From Cinclus cinclus (Eukaryota; Chordata; Aves; Passeriformes; Cinclidae), in NCBI RefSeq assembly GCF_963662255.1, contig NW_026912197.1, positions 1-64,000 of the forward strand: a stretch of DNA of 64,000 nucleotides, in the 5' to 3' direction. Numbering within the stretch: position 1 is the stretch's first letter; the number at the start of each line of letters is the position of its first letter. The translations under genes and the position numbers were made by a program. The notes under the pieces were generated by a model. That model ran no database searches. It saw nothing but the letters and a program-made list of their open reading frames with translations, and was not told where the DNA came from. Of the stretch, positions 36,934 to 49,537 are shown one piece after another.

Positions 36934-39900
36934 ACTCCGAATGGAGGCACTTTTCCCCAAGAAGCCAAACTCAAGAGCCCACTTGGCATATGTCATTTTG
37001 TAGGGCGCGTTTGGGCCTCCGATGGCAGCCAGGTTTGGAGGAGGGGGCAGCTTTGGTCTGGGAGAAATCCTCGTCCTTCTGGAATTTTTGTAGGCAAAAG
37101 CCCTGCATGGGCCGCAGGCAAGTTGACTCCGAAAGGAGGCATTTTTCCCCAAGAAGCCAAACTCAAGAGCCCACTTGGCATATGTCATTTTGTAGGGCGC
37201 GTTTGGGCCTCTGATGGCAGCCAGGTTAGGAGGAGGGGGCAGCTTTGGTCTGGGAGAAATCCTCGTCCTTATGGAATTTTTGTAGGCAAAAGCCCAGGAC
37301 GGGCTGCAGGCAAGTTGACTCCGAAAGGAGGCACTTTTCCCCAAGAAGCCAAACTCAAGAGCCCACTTGGCAGGTGTCATTTTGTAGGGCGCGTTTGGGC
37401 CTCTGATGGCAGCCAGGTTTGGAGGAGGGGGCAGCTTTGGTCTGGGAGAAATCCTCGTCCTTATGGAATTTTTGTAGGCAAAAGCCCTGCATGGGCCGCA
37501 GGCAAGTTGACTCCGAAAGGAGGCACTTTTCCCCAAGAAGCCAAACTCAAGAGCCCACTTGGCAGGTGTCATTTTGTAGGGCGCGTTTGGGCCTCCGATG
37601 GCAGCCAGGTTTGGAGGAGGGGGCAGCTTTGGTCTGGGAGAAATCCTCGTCCTTATGGAATTTTTGTAGGCAAAAGCCCAGGACGGGCCGCAGGCAAGTT
37701 GACTCCGAATGGAGGCACTTTTCCCCAAGAAGCCAAACTCAAGAGCCCACTTGGCATATGTCATTTTGTAGGGCGCGTTTGGGCCTCCGATGGCAGCCAG
37801 GTTTGGAGGACGGGGCAGCTTTGGTCTGGGAGAAATCCTCGTCCTTATGGAATTTTTGTAGGCAAAAGCCCTGCATGGGCCGCCGGCAAGTTGACTCCGA
37901 AAGGAGGCACTTTTCCCCAAGAAGCCAAACTCAAGAGCCCACTTGGCAGGTGTCATTTTGTAGGGCGCGTTTGGGCCTCTGATGGCAGCCAGGTTTGGAG
38001 GACGGGGCAGCTTTGGTCTGGGAGAAATCCTCGTCCTTATGGAATTTTTGTAGGCAAAAGCCCTGCATGGGCCGCAGGCAAGTTGACTCCGAAAGGAGGC
38101 ACTTTTCCCCAAGAAGCCAAACTCAAGAGCCCACTTGGCAGGTGTCATTTTGTAGGGCGCGTTTGGGCCTCCGATGGCAGCCAGGTTTGGAGGAGGGGGC
38201 AGCTTTGGTCTGGGAGAAATCCTCGTCCTTATGGAATTTTTGTAGGCAAAAGCCCTGCATGGGCCGCAGGCAAGTTGACTCCGAATGGAGGCACTTTTCC
38301 CCAAGAAGCCAAACTCAAGAGCCCACTTGGCAGGTGTCATTTTGTAGGGCGCGTTTGGGCCTCTGATGGCAGCCAGGTTTGGAGGAGGGGGCAGCTTTGG
38401 TCGGGGGGAAATCCTCGTCCTTATGGAATTTTTGTAGGCAAAAGCCCTGCATGGGCCGCAGGCAAGTTGACTCCGAAAGGAGGCACTTTTCCCCAAGAAG
38501 CCAAACTCAAGAGCCCACTTGGCAGATGTCATTTTGTAGGGCGCGTTTGGGCCTCCGATGGCAGCCAGGTTTGGAGGAGGGGGCAGCTTTGGTCTGGGAG
38601 AAATCCTCGTCCTTATGGAATTTTTGTAGGCAAAAGCCCAGGACGGGCTGCAGGCAAGTTGACTCCGAATGGAGGCACTTTTCCCCAAGAAGCCAAACTC
38701 AAGAGCCCACTTGGCAGATGTCATTTTGTAGGGCGCGTTTGGGCCTCTGATGGCAGCCAGGTTAGGAGGAGGGGGCAGCTTTGGTCTGGGAGAAATCCTC
38801 GTCCTTATGGAATTTTTGTAGGCAAAAGCCCTGCATGGGCCGCAGGCAAGTTGACTCCGAAAGGAGGCACTTTTCCCCAAGAAGCCAAACTCAAGAGCCC
38901 ACTTGGCAGGTGTCATTTTGTAGGGCGCGTTTGGGCCTCCGATGGCAGCCAGGTTTGGAGGAGGGGGCAGCTTTGGTCTGGGAGAAATCCTCGACCTTAT
39001 GGAATTTTTGTAGGCAAAAGCCCAGGACGGGCTGCAGGCAAGTTGACTCCGAATGGAGGCACTTTTCCCCAAGAAGCCAAACTCAAGAGCCCACTTGGCA
39101 GATGTCATTTTGTAGGGCGCGTTTGGGCCTCTGATGGCAGCCAGGTTAGGAGGAGGGGGCAGCTTTGGTCTGGGAGAAATCCTCGACCTTATGGAATTTT
39201 TGTAGGCAAAAGCCCTGGACGGCCTGCAGCCAAGTTAGGCATGTTGACTCCGAAAGGAGGCACTTTTCCCCAAGAAGCCAAACTCAAGAGCCCACTTGGC
39301 ATATGTCATTTTGTAGGGCGCGTTTGGGCCTCCGATGGCAGCCAGGTTTGGAGGAGGGGGCAGCTTTGGTCTGGGAGAAATCCTCGTCCTTATGGAATTT
39401 TTGTAGGCAAAAGCCCAGGACGGGCTGCAGGCAAGTTGACTCCGAATGGAGGCACTTTTCCCCAAGAAGCCAAACTCAAGAGCCCACTTGGCAGATGTCA
39501 TTTTGTAGGGCGCGTTTGGGCCTCTGATGGCAGCCAGGTTAGGAGGAGGGGGCAGCTTTGGTCTGGGAGAAATCCTCGTCCTTATGGAATTTTTGTAGGC
39601 AAAAGCCCTGGACGGGCTGCAGGCAAGTTAGGCATGTTGGCTTTGAAAGGAGGCACTTTTCCCCAAGAAGCCAAACTCAAGAACCCACAATGCAGATGTC
39701 ATTTTGTAGGGCGCGTTTGGGCCTCTGATGGCAGCCAGGTTTGGAGGAGGGGGCAGCTTTGGTCTGGGAGAAATCCTCGTCCTTATGGAATTTTTGTAGG
39801 CAAAAGCCCAGGACGGGCTGCAGGCAAGTTGACTCCGAATGGAGGCACTTTTCCCCAAGAAGCCAAACTCAAGAGCCCACTTGGCATATGTCATTTTGTA

Positions 39901-42900
39901 GGGCGCGTTTGGGCCTCTGATGGCAGCCAGGTTTGGAGGAGGGGGCAGCTTTGGTCTGGGAGAAATCCTCGTCCTTATGGAATTTTTGTAGGCAAAAGCA
40001 CTGCATGGGCCGCAGGCAAGTTGACTCCGAAAGGAGGCACTTTTCCCCAAGAAGCCAAACTCAAGAGCCCACTTGGCAGATGTCATTTTGTAGGGCGCGT
40101 TTGGGCCTCCGATGGCAGCCAGGTTTGGAGGAGGGGGCAGCTTTGGTCTGGGAGAAATCCTCGTCCTTATGGAATTTTTGTAGGCAAAAGCCCAGGACGG
40201 GCTGCAGGCAAGTTGACTCCGAATGGAGGCACTTTTCCCCTAGAAGCCAAACTCAAGAGCCCACTTGGCAGATGTCATTTTGTAGGGCGCATTTGGGCCT
40301 CTGATGGCAGCCAGGTTAGGAGGAGGGGGCAGCTTTGGTCTGGGAGAAATCCTCGTCCTTATGGAATTTTTGTAGGCAAAAGCCCTGGACGGGCTGCAGG
40401 CAAGTTAGGCATGTTGGCTTTGAAAGGAGGCACTTTTCCCCAAGAAGCCAAACTCAAGAACCCACAATGCAGATGTCATTTTGTAGGGCGCGTTTGGGCC
40501 TCCGATGGCAGCCAGGTTTGGAGGAGGGGGCAGCTTTGGTCTGGGAGAAATCCTCGTCCTTATGGAATTTTTGTAGGCAAAAGCCCAGGACGGGCCGCAG
40601 GCAAGTTGACTCCGAATGGAGGCACTTTTCCCCAAGAAGCCAAACTCAAGAGCCCACTTGGCATATGTCATTTTGTAGGGCGCGTTTGGGCCTCCGATGG
40701 CAGCCAGGTTTGGAGGAGGGGGCAGCTTTGGTCTGGGAGAAATCCTCGTCCTTATGGAATTTTTGTAGGCAAAAGCCCAGGACGGGCTGCAGGCAAGTTG
40801 ACTCCGAATGGAGGCACTTTTCCCCAAGAAGCCAAACTCAAGAGCCCACTTAGCAGATGTCATTTTTTAGGGCGCATTTGGGCCTCCGATGGCAGCCAGG
40901 TTAGGAGGAGGGGGCAGCTTTGGTCTGGGAGAAATCCTCGTCCTTATGGAATTTTTGTAGGCAAAAGCCCTGGACGGGCTGCAGGCAAGTTAGGCATGTT
41001 GGCTTTGAAAGGAGGCACTTTTCCCCAAGAAGCCAAACTCAAGAACCCACAATGCAGATGTCATTTTGTAGGGCGCGTTTGGGCCTCTGATGGCAGCCAG
41101 GTTTGGAGGAGGGGGCAGCTTTGGTCGGGGGGAAATCCTCGTCCTTATGGAATTTTTGTAGGCAAAAGCCCTGCATGGGCCGCAGGCAAGTTGACTCCGA
41201 AAGGAGGCACTTTTCCCCAAGAAGCCAAACTCAAGAGCCCACTTGGCAGATGTCATTTTGTAGGGCGCGTTTGGGCCTCCGATGGCAGCCAGGTTTGGAG
41301 GAGGGGGCAGCTTTGGTCTGGGAGAAATCCTCGTCCTTATGGAATTTTTGTAGGCAAAAGCCCAGGACGGGCTGCAGGCAAGTTGACTCCGAATGGAGGC
41401 ACTTTTCCCCAAGAAGCCAAACTCAAGAGCCCACTTGGCAGATGTCATTTTGTAGGGCGCGTTTGGGCCTCTGATGGCAGCCAGGTTAGGAGGAGGGGGC
41501 AGCTTTGGTCTGGGAGAAATCCTCGTCCTTATGGAATTTTTGTAGGCAAAAGCCCTGCATGGGCCGCAGGCAAGTTGACTCCGAAAGGAGGCACTTTTCC
41601 CCAAGAAGCCAAACTCAAGAGCCCACTTGGCAGGTGTCATTTTGTAGGGCGCGTTTGGGCCTCCGATGGCAGCCAGGTTTGGAGGAGGGGGCAGCTTTGG
41701 TCTGGGAGAAATCCTCGACCTTATGGAATTTTTGTAGGCAAAAGCCCAGGACGGGCTGCAGGCAAGTTGACTCCGAATGGAGGCACTTTTCCCCAAGAAG
41801 CCAAACTCAAGAGCCCACTTGGCAGATGTCATTTTGTAGGGCGCGTTTGGGCCTCTGATGGCAGCCAGGTTAGGAGGAGGGGGCAGCTTTGGTCTGGGAG
41901 AAATCCTCGACCTTATGGAATTTTTGTAGGCAAAAGCCCTGGACGGCCTGCAGCCAAGTTAGGCATGTTGACTCCGAAAGGAGGCACTTTTCCCCAAGAA
42001 GCCAAACTCAAGAGCCCACTTGGCATATGTCATTTTGTAGGGCGCGTTTGGGCCTCCGATGGCAGCCAGGTTTGGAGGAGGGGGCAGCTTTGGTCTGGGA
42101 GAAATCCTCGTCCTTATGGAATTTTTGTAGGCAAAAGCCCAGGACGGGCTGCAGGCAAGTTGACTCCGAATGGAGGCACTTTTCCCCAAGAAGCCAAACT
42201 CAAGAGCCCACTTGGCAGATGTCATTTTGTAGGGCGCGTTTGGGCCTCTGATGGCAGCCAGGTTAGGAGGAGGGGGCAGCTTTGGTCTGGGAGAAATCCT
42301 CGTCCTTATGGAATTTTTGTAGGCAAAAGCCCTGGACGGGCTGCAGGCAAGTTAGGCATGTTGGCTTTGAAAGGAGGCACTTTTCCCCAAGAAGCCAAAC
42401 TCAAGAACCCACAATGCAGATGTCATTTTGTAGGGCGCGTTTGGGCCTCTGATGGCAGCCAGGTTTGGAGGAGGGGGCAGCTTTGGTCTGGGAGAAATCC
42501 TCGTCCTTATGGAATTTTTGTAGGCAAAAGCCCAGGACGGGCCGCAGGCAAGTTGACTCCGAATGGAGGCACTTTTCCCCAAGAAGCCAAACTCAAGAGC
42601 CCACTTGGCAGGTGTCATTTTGTAGGGCGCGTTTGGGCCTCTGATGGCAGCCAGGTTTGGAGGAGGGGGCAGCTTTGGTCTGGGAGAAATCCTCGTCCTT
42701 ATGGAATTTTTGTAGGCAAAAGCCCTGCATGGGCCGCAGGCAAGTTGACTCCGAAAGGAGGCACTTTTCCCCAAGAAGCCAAACTCAAGAGCCCACTTGG
42801 CAGATGTCATTTTGTAGGGCGCGTTTGGGCCTCCGATGGCAGCCAGGTTTGGAGGAGGGGGCAGCTTTGGTCTGGGAGAAATCCTCGTCCTTATGGAATT

Positions 42901-45900
42901 TTTGTAGGCAAAAGCCCAGGACGGGCTGCAGGCAAGTTGACTCCGAATGGAGGCACTTTTCCCCTAGAAGCCAAACTCAAGAGCCCACTTGGCAGATGTC
43001 ATTTTGTAGGGCGCATTTGGGCCTCTGATGGCAGCCAGGTTAGGAGGAGGGGGCAGCTTTGGTCTGGGAGAAATCCTCGTCCTTATGGAATTTTTGTAGG
43101 CAAAAGCCCTGGACGGGCTGCAGGCAAGTTAGGCATGTTGGCTTTGAAAGGAGGCACTTTTCCCCAAGAAGCCAAACTCAAGAACCCACAATGCAGATGT
43201 CATTTTGTAGGGCGCGTTTGGGCCTCCGATGGCAGCCAGGTTTGGAGGAGGGGGCAGCTTTGGTCTGGGAGAAATCCTCGTCCTTATGGAATTTTTGTAG
43301 GCAAAAGCCCAGGACGGGCCGCAGGCAAGTTGACTCCGAATGGAGGCACTTTTCCCCAAGAAGCCAAACTCAAGAGCCCACTTGGCATATGTCATTTTGT
43401 AGGGCGCGTTTGGGCCTCCGATGGCAGCCAGGTTTGGAGGAGGGGGCAGCTTTGGTCTGGGAGAAATCCTCGTCCTTATGGAATTTTTGTAGGCAAAAGC
43501 CCAGGACGGGCTGCAGGCAAGTTGACTCCGAATGGAGGCACTTTTCCCCAAGAAGCCAAACTCAAGAGCCCACTTGGCAGATGTCATTTTTTAGGGCGCA
43601 TTTGGGCCTCCGATGGCAGCCAGGTTAGGAGGAGGGGGCAGCTTTGGTCTGGGAGAAATCCTCGTCCTTATGGAATTTTTGTAGGCAAAAGCCCTGGACG
43701 GGCTGCAGGCAAGTTAGGCATGTTGGCTTTGAAAGGAGGCACTTTTCCCCAAGAAGCCAAACTCAAGAACCCACAATGCAGATGTCATTTTGTAGGGCGC
43801 GTTTGGGCCTCCGATGGCAGCCAGGTTTGGAGGAGGGGGCAGCTTTGGTCTGGGAGAAATCCTCGTCCTTATGGAATTTTTGTAGGCAAAAGCCCAGGAC
43901 GGGCCGCAGGCAAGTTGACTCCGAATGGAGGCACTTTTCCCCAAGAAGCCAAACTCAAGAGCCCACTTGGCAGGTGTCATTTTGTAGGGCGCGTTTGGGC
44001 CTCTGATGGCAGCCAGGTTTGGAGGAGGGGGCAGCTTTGGTCTGGGAGAAATCCTCGTCCTTATGGAATTTTTGTAGGCAAAAGCCCTGCATGGGCCGCA
44101 GGCAAGTTGACTCCGAAAGGAGGCACTTTTCCCCAAGAAGCCAAACTCAAGAGCCCACTTGGCATATGTCATTTTGTAGGGCGCGTTTGGGCCTCCGATG
44201 GCAGCCAGGTTTGGAGGAGGGGGCAGCTTTGGTCTGGGAGAAATCCTCGTCCTTATGGAATTTTTGTAGGCAAAAGCCCAGGACGGGCCGCAGGCAAGTT
44301 GACTCCGAATGGAGGCACTTTTCCCCAAGAAGCCAAACTCAAGAGCCCACTTGGCAGATGTCATTTTGTAGGGCGCGTTTGGGCCTCTGATGGCAGCCAG
44401 GTTAGGAGGAGGGGGCAGCTTTGGTCTGGGAGAAATCCTCGTCCTTATGGAATTTTTGTAGGCAAAAGCCCAGGACGGGCCGCAGGCAAGTTAGGCATGT
44501 TGGCTTTGAAAGGAGGCACTTTTCCCCAAGAAGCCAAACTCAAGAACCCACAACGCAGATGTCATTTTGTAGGGCGCGTTTGGGCCTCCGATGGCAGCCA
44601 GGTTTGGAGGAGGGGGCAGCTTTGGTCTGGGAGAAATCCTCGTCCTTATGGAATTTTTGTAGGCAAAAGCCCAGGACGGGCTGCAGGCAAGTTGACTCCG
44701 AAAGGAGGCACTTTTCCCCAAGAAGCCAAACTCAAGAGCCCACTTGGCATATGTCATTTTGTAGGGCGCGTTTGGGCCTCTGATGGCAGCCAGGTTTGGA
44801 GGAGGGGGCAGCTTTGGTCTGGGAGAAATCCTCGTCCTTATGGAATTTTTGTAGGCAAAAGCCCTGCATGGGCCGCAGGCAAGTTGACTCCGAAAGGAGG
44901 CACTTTTCCCCAAGAAGCCAAACTCAAGAGCCCACTTGGCATATGTCATTTTGTAGGGCGCGTTTGGGCCTCCGATGGCAGCCAGGTTTGGAGGAGGGGG
45001 CAGCTTTGGTCTGGGAGAAATCCTCGTCCTTATGGAATTTTTGTAGGCAAAAGCCCAGGACGGGCCGCAGGCAAGTTGACTCCGAATGGAGGCACTTTTC
45101 CCCAAGAAGCCAAACTCAAGAGCCCACTTGGCATATGTCATTTTGTAGGGCGCGTTTGGGCCTCCGATGGCAGCCAGGTTAGGAGGAGGGGGCAGCTTTG
45201 TTCTGGGAGAAATCCTCGTCCTTGTGGAATTTTTGTAGGCAAAAGCCCAGAACGGGCCGCAGGCAAGTTAGGCATGTTGGCTTTGAAAGGAGGCACTTTT
45301 CCCCAAGAAGCCAAACTCAAGAGCCCACTTGGCAGATGTCATTTTGTAGGGCGCGTTTGGGCCTCCGATGGCAGCCAGGTTTGGAGGAGGGGGCAGCTTT
45401 GGTCTGGGAGAAATCCTCGTCCTTATGGAATTTTTGTAGGCAAAAGCCCAGGACGGGCTGCAGGCAAGTTGACTCCGAATGGAGGCACTTTTCCCCAAGA
45501 AGCCAAACTCAAGAGCCCACTTGGCAGGTGTCATTTTGTAGGGCGCGTTTGGGCCTCTGATGGCAGCCAGGTTTGGAGGAGGGGGCAGCTTTGGTCTGGG
45601 AGAAATCCTCGTCCTTATGGAATTTTTGTAGGCAAAAGCCCTGGACGGGCTGCAGGCAAGTTAGGCATGTTGGCTTTGAAAGGAGGCACTTTTCCCCAAG
45701 AAGCCAAACTCAAGAACCCACAATGCAGATGTCATTTTGTAGGGCGCGTTTGGGCCTCCGATGGCAGCCAGGTTAGGAGGAGGGGGCAGCTTTGGTCTGG
45801 GAGAAATCCTCGTCCTTATGGAATTTTTGTAGGCAAAAGCCCAGGACGGGCCGCAGGCAAGTTGACTCCGAATGGAGGCACTTTTCCCCAAGAAGCCAAA

Positions 45901-48687
45901 CTCAAGAGCCCACTTGGCAGGTGTCATTTTGTAGGGCGCGTTTGGACCTCTGATGGCAGCCAGGTTTGGAGGAGGGGGCAGATTTGGTCTGGGAGAAATC
46001 CTCGTCCTTCTGGAATTTTTGTAGGCAAAAGCCCTGCATGGGCCGCAGGCAAGTTGACTCCGAATGGAGGCATTTTTCCCCAAGAAGCCAAACTCAAGAG
46101 CCCACTTGGCAGATGTCATTTTGTAGGGCGCGTTTGGGCCTCTGATGGCAGCCAGGTTAGGAGGAGGGGGCAGCTTTGGTCTGGGAGAAATCCTCGTCCT
46201 TATGGAATTTTTGTAGGCAAAAGCCCAGGACGGGCCGCAGGCAAGTTGACTCCGAATGGAGGCACTTTTCCCCAAGAAGCCAAACTCAAGAGCCCACTTG
46301 GCATATGTCATTTTGTAGGGCGCGTTTGGGCCTCCGATGGCAGCCAGGTTTGGAGGAGGGGGCAGCTTTGGTCTGGGAGAAATCCTCGTCCTTATGGAAT
46401 TTTTGTAGGCAAAAGCCCAGGACGGGCCGAAGGCAAGTTGACTCCGAATGGAGGCACTTTTCCCCAAGAAGCCAAACTCAAGAGCCCACTTGGCAGATGT
46501 CATTTTGTAGGGCGCGTTTGGGCCTCTGATGGCAGCCAGGTTAGGAGGAGGGGGCAGCTTTGGTCTGGGAGAAATCCTCGTCCTTATGGAATTATTGTAG
46601 GCAAAAGCCCAGGACGGGCCGCAGGCAAGTTGACTCCGAATGGAGGCACTTTTCCACAAGAAGCCAAACTCAAGAGCCCACTTGGCATATGTCATTTTGT
46701 AGGGCGCGTTTGGGCCTCTGATGGCAGCCAGGTTAGGAGGAGGGGGCAGCTTTGGTCTGGGAGAAATCCTCGTCCTTGTGGAATTTTTGTAGGCAAAAGC
46801 CCAGGACGGGCTGCAGGCAAGTTGACTCCGAATGGAGGCACTTTTCCCCAAGAAGCCAAACTCAAGAGCCCACTTGGCAGATGTCATTTTGTAGGGCGCG
46901 TTTGGGCCTCCGATGGCAGCCAGGTTTGGAGGAGGGGGCAGCTTTGGTCTGGGAGAAATCCTCGTCCTTATGGAATTTTTGTAGGCAAAAGCCCAGGACG
47001 GGCCGCAGGCAAGTTAGGCATGTTGGCTTTGAAAGGAGGCACTTTTCCCCAAGAAGCCAAAATCAAGAACCCACAACGCAGATGTCATTTTGTAGGGCGC
47101 GTTTGGGCCTCCGATGGCAGCCAGGTTTGGAGGAGGGGGCAGCTTTGGTCTGGGAGAAATCCTCGTCCTTATGGAATTTTTGTAGGCAAAAGCCCAGGAC
47201 GGGCTGCAGGCAAGTTGACTCCGAAAGGAGGCACTTTTCCCCAAGAAGCCAAACTCAAGAGCCCACTTGGCATATGTCATTTTGTAGGGCGCGTTTGGGC
47301 CTCTGATGGCAGCCAGGTTTGGAGGAGGGGGCAGCTTTGGTCTGGGAGAAATCCTCGTCCTTATGGAATTTTTGTAGGCAAAAGCCCTGCATGGGCCGCA
47401 GGCAAGTTGACTCCGAAAGGAGGCACTTTTCCCCAAGAAGCCAAACTCAAGAGCCCACTTGGCAGATGTCATTTTGTAGGGCGCGTTTGGGCCTCTGATG
47501 GCAGCCAGGTTTGGAGGAGGGGGCAGCTTTGGTCTGGGAGAAATCCTCGTCCTTATGGAATTTTTGTAGGCAAAAGCCCTGCATGGGCCGCAGGCAAGTT
47601 GACTCAGAAAGGAGGCACTTTTCCCCAGGAAGCCAAACTCAAGAGCCCACTTGGCATATGTCATTTTGTAGGGCGCGTTTGGGCCTCCGATGGCAGCCAG
47701 GTTTGGAGGAGGGGGCAGCTTTGGTCTGGGAGAAATCCTCGTCCTTATGGAATTTTTGTAGGCAAAAGCCCAGGACGGGCTGCAGGCAAGTTGACTCCGA
47801 ATGGAGGCACTTTTCCCCAAGAAGCCAAACTCAAGAGCCCACTTGGCAGATGTCATTTTGTAGGGCGCGTTTGGGCCTCTGATGGCAGCCAGGTTAGGAG
47901 GAGGGGGCAGCTTTGGTCTGGGAGAAATCCTCGTCCTTATGGAATTTTTGTAGGCAAAAGCCCTGGACGGGCTGCAGGCAAGTTAGGCATGTTGGCTTTG
48001 AAAGGAGGCACTTTTCCCCAAGAAGCCAAACTCAAGAACCCACAATGCAGTTGTCATTTTGTAGGGCGCGTTTGGGCCTCCGATGGCAGCCAGGTTTGGA
48101 GGAGGGGGCAGCTTTGGTCTGGGAGAAATCCTCGTCCTTATGGAATTTTTGTAGGCAAAAGCCGAGGACAGGCCGCAGGCAAGTTGACTCCGAATGGAGG
48201 CACTTTTCCCCAAGAAGCCAAACTCAAGAGCCCACTTGGCAGATGTCATTTTGTAGGGCGCGTTTGGGCCTCTGATGGCAGCCAGGTTTGGAGGAGGGGG
48301 CAGCTTTGGTCTGGGAGAAATCCTCGTCCTTATGGAATTTTTGTAGGCAAAAGCCCTGCATGGGCCGCAGGCAAGTTGACTCCGAAAGGAGGCACTTTTC
48401 CCCAAGAAGCCAAACTCAAGAGCCCACTTGGCATATGTCATTTTGTAGGGCGCGTTTGGGCCTCTGATGGCAGCCAGGTTTGGAGGAGGGGGCAGCTTTG
48501 GTCTGGGAGAAATCCTCGTCCTTATGGAATTTTTGTAGGCAAAAGCCCAGGACGGGCCGCAGGCAAGTTGACTCCGAATGGAGGCACTTTTCCCCAAGAA
48601 GCCAAACTCAAGAGCCCACTTGGCATATGTCATTTTGTAGGGCGCGTTTGGGCCTCTGATGGCGGCCAGGTTTGGAGGAGGGGGTAG
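36931..48687 (+). other. Open frame of 3,918 codons inside the satellite; not called as a gene
   Basis: The frame is open because both monomer lengths (192 and 201) are multiples of 3 and the consensus has no stop in it. Each monomer would encode 64 residues, and the 9-bp insertion adds three more. It begins at an ATG made by the join gttgactccgaatgg and ends at the gggggtagc variant. A second forward frame is open in pieces of 100-190 codons over the same DNA, closed mainly by ggttagg. The reverse strand is also open, for example 728 codons at 36,922-39,108. Recurring variants change residues freely (W/R, P/S, N/K, R/I). No hydrophobic segment or domain I recognise is present. I judge it non-coding, but transcription cannot be excluded. 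Confidence 0.85.
38340..43811. repeat. 14-monomer tandem duplication, period 2,724 bp
   Basis: 38,340-41,063 and 41,064-43,787 are near-identical and adjacent (2,724 = 14x192+4x9). The match runs on to about 43,811. Rare shared markers at exact offset are ggtcggggggaaatcc (38,398/41,122), cctcgacctt (twice per copy, near 38,993/41,717 and 39,183/41,907), ggacggcctgcagccaag (about 39,219/41,943), ttttcccctagaag (variant base 40,241/42,965) and cattttttagggcgcatt (40,861/43,585). Differences found are aaaagcactgc at 39,999 against aaaagccctgc; gggctgc at 39,819 against gggccgc; catatg at about 39,887 against caggtg; and cttagcag at 40,851 against cttggcag. Confidence 0.88.
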
Positions 48688-49528
48688 CTTTGGTCTGGGA
48701 GAAATCCTCGTCCTTATGGAATTTTTGTAGGCAAAAGCCCTGGACGGGCTGCAGGCAAGTTAGGCATGTTGGCTTTGAAAGGAGGCACTTTTCCCCAAGA
48801 AGCCAAACTCAAGAACCCACAATGCAGATGTAATTTTGTAGGGCGCGTTTGGGCCTCCGATGGCAGCCAGGTTTGGCGGAGGGGGCAGCTTTGGTCTGGG
48901 AGAAATCCTCGTCCTTATGGAATTTTTGTAGGCAAAAGCCCAGGACGGGCTGCAGGCAAGTTGACTCCGAATGGAGGCACTTTTCCCCAAGAAGCCAAAC
49001 TCAAGAGCCCACTTGGCAGGTGTCATTTTGTAGGGCGCGTTTGGGCCTCCGATGGCAGCCAGGTTTGGAGGAGGGGGCAGCTTTGGTCTGGGAGAAATCC
49101 TCGTCCTTATGGAATTTTTGTAGGCAAAAGCCCAGGACGGGCCGCAGGCAAGTTGACTCCGAAAGGAGGCACTTTTCCCCAAGAAGCCAAACTCAAGAGC
49201 CCACTTGGCAGGTGTCATTTTGTAGGGCGCGTTTGGGCCTCTGATGGCAGCCAGGTTTGGAGGAGGGGGCAGCTTTGGTCTGGGAGAAATCCTCGTCCTT
49301 ATGGAATTTTTGTAGGCAAAAGCCCTGCATGGGCCGCAGGCAAGTTGACTCCGAAAGGAGGCACTTTTCCCCAAGAAGCCAAACTCAAGAGCCCACTTGG
49401 CAGATGTCATTTTGTAGGGCGCGTTTGGGCCTCCGATGGCAGCCAGGTTTGGAGGAGGGGGCAGCTTTGGTCTGGGAGAAATCCTCGTCCTTATGGAATT
49501 TTTGTAGGCAAAAGCCCAGGACGGGCTG

Positions 49529-49537
49529 CAGGTAAGT
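49529..49537 (+). promoter_or_regulatory. Perfect splice-donor-like motif CAG|GTAAGT (one of eight)
   Basis: In most monomers this position reads CAGGCAAGTT. A C to T change gives CAGGTAAGT, the ideal U1 5' splice-site consensus, with GT at 49,532. The same motif occurs with GT at 52,831, 53,809, 55,363, 58,662, 59,640, 60,810 and 61,779, all in the right domain. Three of these are duplicates carried by the 5.8-kb unit. There is no evidence of transcription, so this is a sequence match only. Confidence 0.35.

Noticed and set aside
36931..48687. Giant repeat-protein gene
   Set aside because: The frame is open only because the period is a multiple of 3. Two other frames, one on the reverse strand, are also largely open. 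Variants are non-silent. No start context, splice structure, signal peptide or known domain is visible.
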